From: Dysgonamonadaceae bacterium
GTDB lineage: Bacteria > Bacteroidota > Bacteroidia > Bacteroidales > Azobacteroidaceae
Assembly: GCA_031256015.1 (NCBI GenBank)
Contig: JAIRRK010000059.1
Coordinates: 1-9,966 of the forward strand
Reading direction: 5' to 3'
Length of the DNA stretch: 9,966 nt
Translations under genes and position numbers: made by a program
Notes under the pieces: generated by a model
The model's input: the letters and a program-made list of their open reading frames with translations, nothing else
The model's database searches: none
What the model was told of the DNA's origin: nothing
Shown: one piece after another, positions 1-5,760 of the stretch
How the letters are laid out: every line of letters begins with the position of its first letter
How positions within the stretch are numbered: the first letter of the stretch is position 1

Positions 1-37
1 TTATCACTCCACAAAGATAATTAAAATTAAGCTGGCG

Positions 38-107
38 GATACATATGGGAAACAGTATTCTCCTGTATCATTAAACACAGAAATCGCGGTCGGAATTTCT
101 TCCGACC
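38..107 (-). ncRNA. Structured leader of a leftward transcript (putative)
   Basis: If transcription starts leftward just downstream of the promoter at 119-126, the RNA begins near position 112-115 and folds at once. Arms 88-95 and 100-107 form a perfect 8-bp stem which, read on the minus strand, is GGTCGGAA-GAAA-TTCCGACC. Its loop is then a GNRA tetraloop, while on the plus strand the loop would be TTTC. A second, weaker inverted repeat pairs 38-43 (GATACA) with 64-69 (TGTATC). The downstream gene or RNA lies outside the window, so this could be a 5' UTR or the start of a small RNA. I recognise no riboswitch class. Confidence 0.35.
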
Positions 108-118
108 ACTCGTGGGTG

Positions 119-126
119 CAAAGCTA
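119..126 (-). promoter_or_regulatory. Leftward Bacteroidota-type promoter, -7 element
   Basis: Read on the minus strand the sequence is TAGCTTTG, a match to the Bacteroidota -7 consensus TAnnTTTG, followed by CACCC. A TTTG that could serve as the -33 element lies at 153-150. The spacing is about 23 bases, slightly longer than the usual 19-21, which lowers confidence. The promoter would serve a gene to the left of the window. Confidence 0.5.
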
Positions 127-130
127 AAAA

Positions 131-157
131 CTTTTTTGGATATTTTACCCAAAAAAG
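131..157. repeat. Inverted repeat CTTTTTTGG-N9-CCAAAAAAG
   Basis: Two perfect 9-base arms (131-139 and 149-157) are separated by 9 bases. The right arm covers the presumed -33 box of the leftward promoter at 119-126, so the repeat is placed like an operator. A competing pairing exists: 151-160 (AAAAAAGAAG) can instead pair with 177-186 (CTTCTTTTTT). Low complexity makes chance formation possible. Confidence 0.35.
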
Positions 158-206
158 AAGAAAAAGTTTTATTATTCTTCTTTTTTTCTTCTTTTCAGGT
201 TTGAGG

Positions 207-267
207 GTAGAGACGGAGCGTGCTCCGTCTCTACAACGGATTGTCGGTTCTGCGCGGGGCGCAGAAC
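207..267. repeat. Twin palindrome, probable dispersed REP/MITE-like element
   Basis: Two perfect GC-rich palindromes lie 12 bases apart in an otherwise very AT-rich gap. The first has 13-base arms, GTAGAGACGGAGC (207-219) and its complement (222-234), around a 2-base centre. The second has 9-base arms, GTTCTGCGC (247-255) and GCGCAGAAC (259-267), around GGG. From general knowledge, palindromes beginning GTAGAGACG or GTAGGGACG occur as dispersed intergenic repeats in many Bacteroidota and cyanobacterial genomes. The assignment here is by resemblance and is not a database match. No T-run follows either stem directly, so a terminator is less likely. Confidence 0.6.
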
Positions 268-349
268 AATTCTTAACTTTTAATTTTTAATTCTTTTCGT
301 ATCAAGACAAATATCGATAATTCCAATGTCTGATTTTTCATATACTTAG

Positions 350-379
350 ACTTTTCGGTAAAATAAATCCGTTAAAAGT
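350..379. repeat. Imperfect inverted repeat upstream of the mce promoter
   Basis: ACTTTTCGG (350-358) can pair with CCG (369-371) and AAAAGT (374-379), leaving a 2-base TT bulge and a 10-base loop. Its right arm touches the position expected for the -33 element of the promoter at 402-409. It could be a regulator site, but it is AT-rich and imperfect. Confidence 0.25.
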
Positions 380-409
380 TTCCAATTTAGAGATAAGGTC
401 GTACTTTTG
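378..409 (+). promoter_or_regulatory. Promoter of the methylmalonyl-CoA decarboxylase operon
   Basis: TACTTTTG at 402-409 fits the Bacteroidota -7 consensus TAnnTTTG. A weak -33-like GTTT lies at 378-381, 20 bases upstream. The predicted start near 415 gives a short AT-rich leader of about 38 nt before mce. No Shine-Dalgarno sequence is present, as is usual in this phylum. Confidence 0.6.
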
Positions 410-452
410 TAGTCAGTTTTCAAAAAATTAATCTTTTAAATAATAACAAGAC

Positions 453-866
453 ATGGATATTTCACATATCGAACACATTGGCATTGCGGTAAAAAGCATT
501 GAAGAACATCTTCCTTATTATGAAAATGTACTTGGATTGAAATGCTATAACATCGAAGAAGTGACAGATCAAAAAGTGAAAACCGCATTTTTTAAAGTTG
601 GACAAACCAAAATAGAACTTCTTGAGCCAACTTCCGAAGAATCTACCATTGCCAAATTTATTGAAAAAAAAGGAGAAGGTATTCACCACGTGGCATTTGC
701 CGTTCCGGATGTAGCAAAAGCATTAGCCGAAGCTGAATCGAAAGGTGTAAAATTAATCGATCAATCTCCTCGCAAAGGAGCGGAAGGATTGAATATTGCA
801 TTTATGCATCCGAAATCAACCGGAAGTGTATTGACAGAATTTTGTGATAATAACAGTAATAAATAA
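453..866 (+). CDS. mce: Methylmalonyl-CoA epimerase
   Basis: This 137-residue cytoplasmic enzyme would interconvert the (R) and (S) forms of methylmalonyl-CoA, linking B12-dependent mutase to the (S)-specific decarboxylase encoded next to it. The protein is a two-module vicinal-oxygen-chelate (VOC/glyoxalase) fold: module one at about residues 3-58 and module two at about 76-132. Candidate metal ligands are H8 in IEHIGIAV, E55 in KIELLEP, H78/H79 in GIHHVAFAV and E129 in LTEF. The length is normal for the family. The ATG at 453 starts right before the conserved HIEHIGIAV strand, so the start is secure. It is the first gene of a five-gene operon, 19 nt ahead of mmdA. Context with mmdA and mmdB separates it from other VOC proteins. 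Confidence 0.95.
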   Translation: MDISHIEHIGIAVKSIEEHLPYYENVLGLKCYNIEEVTDQKVKTAFFKVGQTKIELLEPTSEESTIAKFIEKKGEGIHHVAFAVPDVAKALAEAESKGVKLIDQSPRKGAEGLNIAFMHPKSTGSVLTEFCDNNSNK

Positions 867-885
867 AGAATTAAATTCATCATTT

Positions 886-2439
886 ATGAGTAATCAATTA
901 GATAAGATAAGAGAACTTATCGAACTTCGAGCCAAGGCTCGATTAGGAGGTGGCGAAGCCGCTATCGAAAAACAACACGCACAGGGAAAATACACAGCCC
1001 GAGAACGTATTACAATGCTATTTGACGAAGGTAGTTTTGAAGAGTTGGACATGTTCGTTGAACATCGTTGCACCAACTTCGGAATGGACAAAAAGAAATT
1101 TTTGGGAGATGGCGTCGTAACCGGATACGGAACTATTGAAGGACGTTTAGTCTACATTTTCGCTCAGGATTTTACGGTTATCGGAGGGTCGTTATCAGAA
1201 ACAATGGCTCAAAAAATCTGTAAGATAATGGATTTAGCAATGATGATGGGAGCTCCGGTTATCGGATTAAACGACTCGGGAGGAGCCCGCATCCAAGAAG
1301 GAATCAATGCTTTGGCCGGTTATGCGGAAATTTTTCAACGTAACATTTTAGCTTCCGGCGTTGTTCCTCAAATTTCAGCCATTTTAGGCCCTTGTGCCGG
1401 CGGAGCCGTTTATTCTCCCGCATTGACAGATTTTACTATCATGGCAAAAGGAATGAGTTACATGTTCCTCACCGGACCTAAAGTAGTCAAAACAGTTACG
1501 GGAGAAGATGTTACTCAAGAACAATTGGGAGGGGCGGAAGTTCACGCCGCTCGTTCGGGAGTCGCACATTTTGCAACGGATACGGGTGAAGAATGTTTGG
1601 CTCTGATCCGAAAATTATTGGGCTTCCTTCCTCAAAACAATTTGGAAGAAGCACCTATTATACATACAAACGACCCTATCGACCGTTTGGAAGATTCTCT
1701 AAATGAAATCATACCCGACAGCCCGAATAAAGCGTACGACATGTATGAAGTGATAGGAGCTATCATTGACGATGGAGAGTTTTTGGAAGTTCATTCTTCT
1801 TATGCACAAAATATCATTGTAGGTTTTGCTCGATTCAACGGCCGTTCCGTAGGTATTGTGGCCAACCAGCCCAAAACTTTAGCCGGAGTATTGGATATCA
1901 ATGCATCCCGGAAAGCGGCTCGTTTCGTTCGTTTCTGTGATGCCTTTAATATTCCGCTCGTGACTTTGGTCGACGTTCCGGGATTCCTTCCGGGAACAGG
2001 ACAAGAATACGGCGGAGTTATTGTTCATGGAGCGAAACTTCTTTATGCTTACGGAGAAGCAACGGTTCCTAAAATTACGGTTACATTACGCAAATCTTAC
2101 GGAGGCGCGCATATTGTAATGAGTTGCAAACAACTTCGCGGAGATATGAATTATGCTTGGCCTACTGCGGAAATTGCCGTAATGGGAGGAAAAGGAGCCG
2201 TGGAAGTATTGTACGCTAAAGAAGCAAAAGCATCGGATAATCCGGAAAAAGTATTGTCTGAAAAAGAAGACGAATACACCAAAGCTTTTGCCAATCCTTA
2301 CAATGCAGCCAAATACGGTTACATCGATGATGTTATCGAACCGAGAAACACTCGTTTCCGCATTATTCGTGCTTTACAGCAATTATCGACAAAGAAGCAA
2401 ACGAATCCGGCTAAGAAACACGATAATCTCCCATTATAA
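886..2439 (+). CDS. mmdA: Methylmalonyl-CoA decarboxylase alpha subunit (carboxyltransferase)
   Basis: This 517-residue carboxyltransferase would move the carboxyl group of (S)-methylmalonyl-CoA to the biotin on MmdC, releasing propionyl-CoA. It belongs to the acyl-CoA carboxylase beta / PccB family with two crotonase-like halves. Hallmarks are [11 protein letters not shown] (129-139), [13 protein letters not shown] (168-180), [19 protein letters not shown] (327-345), [16 protein letters not shown] (362-377) and [17 protein letters not shown] (404-420) followed by [14 protein letters not shown] (425-438). The two glycine-rich loops form the oxyanion holes in the family. ATG 886 is chosen because [15 protein letters not shown] is the usual N-terminus. 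A GTG at 844 would overlap mce and add 14 unrelated residues. Sequence alone cannot exclude a propionyl-CoA carboxylase beta subunit. The neighbouring OadB-type membrane subunit and the lack of a biotin carboxylase gene favour decarboxylase. Confidence 0.93.
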   Translation: MSNQLDKIRELIELRAKARLGGGEAAIEKQHAQGKYTARERITMLFDEGSFEELDMFVEHRCTNFGMDKKKFLGDGVVTGYGTIEGRLVYIFAQDFTVIGGSLSETMAQKICKIMDLAMMMGAPVIGLNDSGGARIQEGINALAGYAEIFQRNILASGVVPQISAILGPCAGGAVYSPALTDFTIMAKGMSYMFLTGPKVVKTVTGEDVTQEQLGGAEVHAARSGVAHFATDTGEECLALIRKLLGFLPQNNLEEAPIIHTNDPIDRLEDSLNEIIPDSPNKAYDMYEVIGAIIDDGEFLEVHSSYAQNIIVGFARFNGRSVGIVANQPKTLAGVLDINASRKAARFVRFCDAFNIPLVTLVDVPGFLPGTGQEYGGVIVHGAKLLYAYGEATVPKITVTLRKSYGGAHIVMSCKQLRGDMNYAWPTAEIAVMGGKGAVEVLYAKEAKASDNPEKVLSEKEDEYTKAFANPYNAAKYGYIDDVIEPRNTRFRIIRALQQLSTKKQTNPAKKHDNLPL

Positions 2440-2447
2440 TAACCGGT

Positions 2448-3395
2448 ATGATGAAACAGAAAATAACAATCGGATTATTATTGTTGTGCTGTTCTTTGGT
2501 AAGCATACAGGCACAACGCACAACATCTCTCCGGATTAATGAAGTCTTAGTAATTAATGAAACAAACTTTGTTGATGAATATGGTAAGAATTATCCTTGG
2601 ATTGAAATATTTAATACTTCGGCAGGAACCGTAAATATTGCCGGATGTTTCCTTACCAACGATATCAATCAGCCTCGTATGTATCCGATACCGAAAGGGG
2701 ATGTTCTTACCAAGATAAGTCCTCGGCAACATGTTCTCTTTTGGGCGGACGAAAAACCATGGCATGGTAATTTTCATCTGAATTTCACGCTGTATCCCGA
2801 TAAGCCTAATTTTATCGCTTTATTTGATTCGAACGGAAAAACATTGATTGACTCTATCACTATTCCTTACCCGCAAAAAGCCGACGTCAGTTACGGATTA
2901 CTCATCGACGGATGGGGGCAAGATAGAATTGATTCGGAAATCAAAACCAATTCGGCCTATAAAGGAGGATCCAAAGCTTGGGATTACATGACACAAGTAA
3001 CCCCCAGTACGAATAATAAAATATTGGATACAAATGAAAAAATCGATAATTTTCTTTTGAATGACCCGGGCGGATGGGGAATGACCCTGACAGCCATGGG
3101 CGTTGTTTTCCTCGGATTGATTGTTTTATATCTCATGTTTAAATTAGTGGGTAATATCGCACTCAATTTAAGCAAAAAACGAGCAATGAAAGCTTCCGGA
3201 TTAACCAAAGAAGAAGCAGAAGGAGTCACTCAACAATCGAGTGATATTTATGCTGTCATCGCTTTGGCTATCTACGAAGCAACCGAGATGCACGATGAGG
3301 AAAATACGATTCTTACGATTAAAAATACGGCTCGCCATTATACGCCTTGGAGTTCCAAGATTTATTCATTAAGAGAAACACCGCATAAAAAGTAA
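2448..3395 (+). CDS. OadG-like decarboxylase subunit fused to a lamin-tail domain
   Basis: This 315-residue protein is probably the small membrane-anchoring (gamma/delta) subunit of the Na+-pumping decarboxylase. Residues 1-22 form a signal peptide (KQK, then a hydrophobic core, then SIQA|Q). Residues about 28-185 look like a lamin-tail domain (LTD), with INEVLVINETN, PWIEIFNTS and NIAGCFLTND typical of that beta-sandwich. A transmembrane helix spans about 213-236, preceded by the NDPGGWGMTLTAMG segment. The rest is a cytoplasmic tail with a charged stretch (KKRAMKASGLTKEEAEG), a helix (IYAVIALAIYEATEMHDEEN) and the conserved end LTIKNTARHYTPWSSK (289-304). Helix and tail match OadG/MmdD organisation; ordinary OadG proteins are far shorter. 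It starts 8 nt after mmdA and ends 9 nt before mmdC. The second ATG at 2451 is an equally plausible start. The LTD, placed in the periplasm, has no known role here. Confidence 0.8.
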   Translation: MMKQKITIGLLLLCCSLVSIQAQRTTSLRINEVLVINETNFVDEYGKNYPWIEIFNTSAGTVNIAGCFLTNDINQPRMYPIPKGDVLTKISPRQHVLFWADEKPWHGNFHLNFTLYPDKPNFIALFDSNGKTLIDSITIPYPQKADVSYGLLIDGWGQDRIDSEIKTNSAYKGGSKAWDYMTQVTPSTNNKILDTNEKIDNFLLNDPGGWGMTLTAMGVVFLGLIVLYLMFKLVGNIALNLSKKRAMKASGLTKEEAEGVTQQSSDIYAVIALAIYEATEMHDEENTILTIKNTARHYTPWSSKIYSLRETPHKK

Positions 3396-3404
3396 AAATA
3401 AAAA

Positions 3405-3824
3405 ATGAAAAGCTTTAAATATACAATCAACGGAAATGTTTATAAAGTTGTTATAAACAGAATAGAGGATACCATCGCCGATGTAGAGGTAAATGGAACT
3501 CCTTATAAGGTAGAGATGAATAAACCTACCAAAAAACAAGTAGTTACAATCAAACGTCCGGCCCAATCGGCAGTCGCTCCCCTCGCCCGACCTCAACAAG
3601 CAGGCGGAACAGCAGGAACTCTTCGCTCTCCTCTTCCCGGAGTGATATTGGAAATAACCTGCAAAGTGGGAGACTCCGTGAAAAAAGGACAAAAATTAAT
3701 GGTACTGGAAGCCATGAAAATGGAAAATATCATTAATGCAGACCGAGACGGAGTAATTAAAGAAATAAAAGTTAACAAAGGAGACTCTGTATTGGAAGGT
3801 GCAGATCTTGCTATAATCGAATAA
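3405..3824 (+). CDS. mmdC: Biotin carboxyl carrier subunit of methylmalonyl-CoA decarboxylase
   Basis: This 139-residue carrier would shuttle CO2 on biotin between MmdA and the membrane subunit MmdB. The N-terminal 50 residues are a beta-rich segment containing YTINGNVYKVVI and VEVNGTPYKVEM. A flexible Pro/Ala/Gln linker follows (about 52-70, RPAQSAVAPLARPQQAGG). The C-terminal biotinyl domain covers about 72-139, with LRSPLPGVI at its entry and the biotinylation motif EAMKM at 102-106, where K105 is the modified lysine. The matching half-domain repeat (GVIKEIKVNKGDSV) is present, so the fold is complete. It lies 9 nt after the OadG-like gene and 3 nt before mmdB, as expected for subunits made in fixed ratio. 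A free-standing propionyl-CoA carboxylase carrier is the alternative, made less likely by the adjacent mmdB. Confidence 0.93.
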   Translation: MKSFKYTINGNVYKVVINRIEDTIADVEVNGTPYKVEMNKPTKKQVVTIKRPAQSAVAPLARPQQAGGTAGTLRSPLPGVILEITCKVGDSVKKGQKLMVLEAMKMENIINADRDGVIKEIKVNKGDSVLEGADLAIIE

Positions 3825-3827
3825 GAT

Positions 3828-4982
3828 ATGGATTTCCTTTCATTTATTATTGAAAACCTCCAGACATTCTGGACTTACACGGGCTTTGCCAATGTGACTA
3901 CCGGTCACATGATCATGGTTCTCGTCGGCCTTGTATTTATCTACTTGGCCATTCGTTATGAGTTTGAACCGATGCTTCTTATCCCCATCGGATTCGGTAT
4001 TTTAATCGGTAATATTCCTTTCAAAGATGCCGGACTTCAAGTGGGAATTTATGAAGAAGGGTCGGTTTTAAATATCCTGTATCAGGGAGTTATGCAAGGA
4101 TGGTATCCGCCATTGATATTTTTGGGGATTGGTGCAATGACCGACTTTTCGGCGTTGATATCCAATCCGAAACTCATGTTGATTGGTGCGGCAGCTCAAT
4201 TCGGTATTTTCGGAGCCTATGTAATCGCTCTGACATTGGGATTCGAGCCTAATCAAGCCGGAGCAATCGGTATTATCGGTGGCGCGGACGGCCCTACGGC
4301 TATCTTCCTTTCGTCTAAGTTAGCTCCGAATCTTATGGGTGCGATTGCCATTGCGGCCTATTCATACATGGCTTTGGTTCCGGTCATTCAACCTCCGTTG
4401 ATGCGCTTGTTCACAACAAAGAAAGAACGAGTGATTCGGATGAAACCTCCTCGTGCCGTGTCTCAAACAGAAAAAATTATTTTTCCTATCATCGGCTTGT
4501 TATTAACCTGTTTCTTGGTTCCTTCGGGATTGCCTTTATTGGGCATGCTGTTCTTCGGTAACCTTTTGAAAGAATCGGGAGTAACTCGTCGTTTGGCTGA
4601 GACAGCAAGAGGTCCGTTAATTGACACCATTACGATTTTATTGGGAGTCACAGTCGGAGCTTCTACTCAAGCAACTCAATTCTTAACACTGGATTCCATT
4701 AAAATATTCGCGTTGGGAGCATTGTCATTCGTAATTGCAACTTCAGCCGGGATTTTATTCGTCAAATTCTTCAATTTATTCTTGAAAGAAGGAAACAAAA
4801 TCAATCCGTTGATCGGAAATTCCGGAGTATCTGCGGTTCCCGACTCAGCCCGTATTTCACAACATATAGGATTAGAATATGATCCGACCAATTATTTGTT
4901 GATGCACGCCATGGGTCCAAACGTTGCAGGAGTCATCGGGTCGGCTGTCGCAGCAGGTATTTTGTTGGGATTTTTATCCTGA
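3828..4982 (+). CDS. mmdB: Na+-translocating decarboxylase beta subunit (OadB/MmdB family)
   Basis: This 384-residue polytopic inner-membrane protein would decarboxylate carboxybiotin on MmdC and use the free energy to export Na+. Many hydrophobic helices are visible, for example at about 27-42, 48-61, 117-137, 170-186, 219-231, 290-313 and 364-382. The signature loop GGADGPTAIF is at 151-160. D154 corresponds to the essential aspartate D203 of Klebsiella OadB. INPLIGNSGVSAV at 325-337 places N326, G330 and S335 at the spacing of Klebsiella N373, G377 and S382, which line the Na+ path. All key residues are therefore kept. It is the last gene of the operon and is followed by a strong terminator. 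The family also serves oxaloacetate and glutaconyl-CoA decarboxylases; mce and mmdA fix the substrate here. Confidence 0.95.
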   Translation: MDFLSFIIENLQTFWTYTGFANVTTGHMIMVLVGLVFIYLAIRYEFEPMLLIPIGFGILIGNIPFKDAGLQVGIYEEGSVLNILYQGVMQGWYPPLIFLGIGAMTDFSALISNPKLMLIGAAAQFGIFGAYVIALTLGFEPNQAGAIGIIGGADGPTAIFLSSKLAPNLMGAIAIAAYSYMALVPVIQPPLMRLFTTKKERVIRMKPPRAVSQTEKIIFPIIGLLLTCFLVPSGLPLLGMLFFGNLLKESGVTRRLAETARGPLIDTITILLGVTVGASTQATQFLTLDSIKIFALGALSFVIATSAGILFVKFFNLFLKEGNKINPLIGNSGVSAVPDSARISQHIGLEYDPTNYLLMHAMGPNVAGVIGSAVAAGILLGFLS

Positions 4983-5000
4983 TTCCTTATAATAAACCTC

Positions 5001-5038
5001 ATAAAAAGCGGAAATATCTAACTATTTTCGCTTTTTAT
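5001..5038 (+). terminator. Intrinsic terminator of the mce-mmdB operon
   Basis: A 14-bp stem joins AAAAAGCGGAAATA (5003-5016) to TATTTTCGCTTTTT (5023-5036), with one G-U wobble and a 6-base loop. Two more A-T pairs extend it to 5001-5038. The T-rich right arm follows the GCG core. It begins 18 bases after the mmdB stop. The arms are near-symmetric, so it may also work on the other strand. Confidence 0.85.
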
Positions 5039-5049
5039 ATTTCAAAGTA

Positions 5050-5079
5050 TTGTTTATTAAATAAATTCACTTATCTTTG
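5050..5079 (+). promoter_or_regulatory. Promoter of the RRM protein gene
   Basis: TATCTTTG at 5072-5079 fits the Bacteroidota -7 consensus exactly. A -33-like TTG at 5050-5052 lies 19 bases upstream, the ideal spacing. The start site would be near 5085, leaving a 5' leader of about 140 nt. This is the best promoter in the window. Confidence 0.75.
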
Positions 5080-5084
5080 TCCCT

Positions 5085-5223
5085 GCATTTGAGTTTTTAT
5101 AACAGTTTTTTATTCTCGTCTTTTCGAGTTTGTATTCGTCAAACAGCGTTTAATATCTGCGATAAATATCCTCATCTGATTTTAATCAATTTTATTCACA
5201 ATTTTATTTAAGTAAGTTTTAAA
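5085..5223 (+). promoter_or_regulatory. Long AT-rich 5' leader of the RRM gene
   Basis: About 140 nt separate the predicted start from the ATG. Two small hairpins can form in tandem: CTCG (5115-5118) with CGAG (5125-5128), and GTTTG (5128-5132) with CAAAC (5140-5144). They share base 5128. The last 50 bases are nearly unstructured A/T. Long leaders on small RNA-binding or cold-shock-like genes often control translation by temperature or by the protein itself. That reading is an inference. Confidence 0.35.
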
Positions 5224-5526
5224 ATGAACATTTTTATTGCAGGTTTGAGTTACAATGTTAACGATACCGATTTAGCAACTCTTTTCGAAGAGTACGGACA
5301 ATTAACTTCAGCAAAAGTAATCGTTGATCGCCAAACAGGCCGTTCAAAAGGTTACGGATTTGTTGAAATGGACGATGTAGAAGCTGCGGGAAAGGCAATC
5401 GCCGAATTAAACGGAGCTGAGTACGATGGCAGAACTATTTCTGTTTCTGAAGCTCGTCCGAAAGAAGAGAGACCCAAAAGAGAATTTAACAATAACAGAG
5501 GTGGCTTTAACCGTAATCGGTATTAA
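5224..5526 (+). CDS. Small single-domain RRM RNA-binding protein
   Basis: This 100-residue protein is one RNA-recognition motif plus a short basic tail. RNP2 is IFIAGL (3-8) and RNP1 is KGYGFVEM (42-49). The aromatic residues Y44 and F46 stack on single-stranded RNA bases in the family. The full beta-alpha-beta-beta-alpha-beta order is visible up to ISVSEARP (about residue 79). The tail (about 80-100) is rich in Arg, Asn and Gly and ends in NNNRGGFNRNRY, suited to non-specific RNA contact. Such proteins are abundant in Bacteroidota and cyanobacteria and are thought to act as post-transcriptional regulators or RNA chaperones in a phylum that mostly lacks Hfq. Target RNAs cannot be read from sequence. 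The gene stands alone between its own promoter and terminator. Confidence 0.95.
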   Translation: MNIFIAGLSYNVNDTDLATLFEEYGQLTSAKVIVDRQTGRSKGYGFVEMDDVEAAGKAIAELNGAEYDGRTISVSEARPKEERPKREFNNNRGGFNRNRY

Positions 5527-5554
5527 TCCATTTGTTAGATAATTTTTTGAAATA

Positions 5555-5615
5555 GCTGCGGGGGAGTGTAAGGTTCCTGAAAAGTTCCTGAAATTATACA
5601 GCCCCTCATAGCAGC
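5555..5615 (+). ncRNA. Structured hairpin in the 3' UTR of the RRM gene
   Basis: Three helices stack into one hairpin. GCTGC (5555-5559) pairs with GCAGC (5611-5615), next to a 5-base bulge on the right side. GGGG (5560-5563) pairs with CCCC (5602-5605). A GA/AG internal loop (5564-5565 against 5600-5601) follows, then GTGTAA (5566-5571) pairs with TTATAC (5594-5599), including one G-U. The 22-base loop contains the decamer GTTCCTGAAA twice (5573-5582 and 5584-5593). It lies 28 bases after the stop codon and upstream of the terminator, so it should be part of the mRNA. It may be a self-binding site, a stability element or a small RNA. Confidence 0.45.
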
Positions 5616-5636
5616 AAATTCGCTAAAACAAAAAAG

Positions 5637-5671
5637 ATCCCAACTGATTTTTATAGTTAGTTGGGATTTTT
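5637..5671. terminator. Bidirectional intrinsic terminator between convergent genes
   Basis: A perfect 9-bp stem, ATCCCAACT (5637-5645) with AGTTGGGAT (5659-5667), has a 13-base loop. It is followed by T's at 5667-5671 on the plus strand. On the minus strand the stem is followed by CTTTTTTG, read from the A-run at 5630-5635. It can therefore end both the RRM transcript and the convergent addA transcript, whose stop codon is about 90 bases away. Confidence 0.85.
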
Positions 5672-5760
5672 GCATCTTTACGGTATCCATCGAGAAATCA
5701 GCAAAGAGGACATGCAAAGAACTAAAAAGGAATGATTCTCCATAGGCGAGACGAATACCA

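Noticed and set aside
12..19. TATCTTTG on the minus strand, a second possible leftward -7 box
   Set aside because: It matches the consensus, but no -33-like TTG is seen at the right distance (about 39-43), and what follows is outside the window.
27..71. Minus-strand 14-codon ORF (MIQENTVSHMYPPA) inside the leftward leader, a possible leader peptide
   Set aside because: No repeated regulatory codons such as Trp or His runs and no ribosome-site evidence. An ORF this short is expected by chance.
844..885. GTG start at 844 for mmdA, adding 14 residues
   Set aside because: It would overlap the end of mce by 23 bases, and the added residues do not resemble the family. ATG 886 gives the normal MmdA N-terminus.
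2288..2539. Plus-strand ORF bridging the mmdA and OadG-like genes
   Set aside because: It is out of frame with both conserved proteins and gives no recognisable domain.
3369..3692. Minus-strand ORF opposite the OadG-like and mmdC genes
   Set aside because: It is antisense to the conserved biotin carrier and has the Cys/Ser/Phe-rich composition of a shadow frame.
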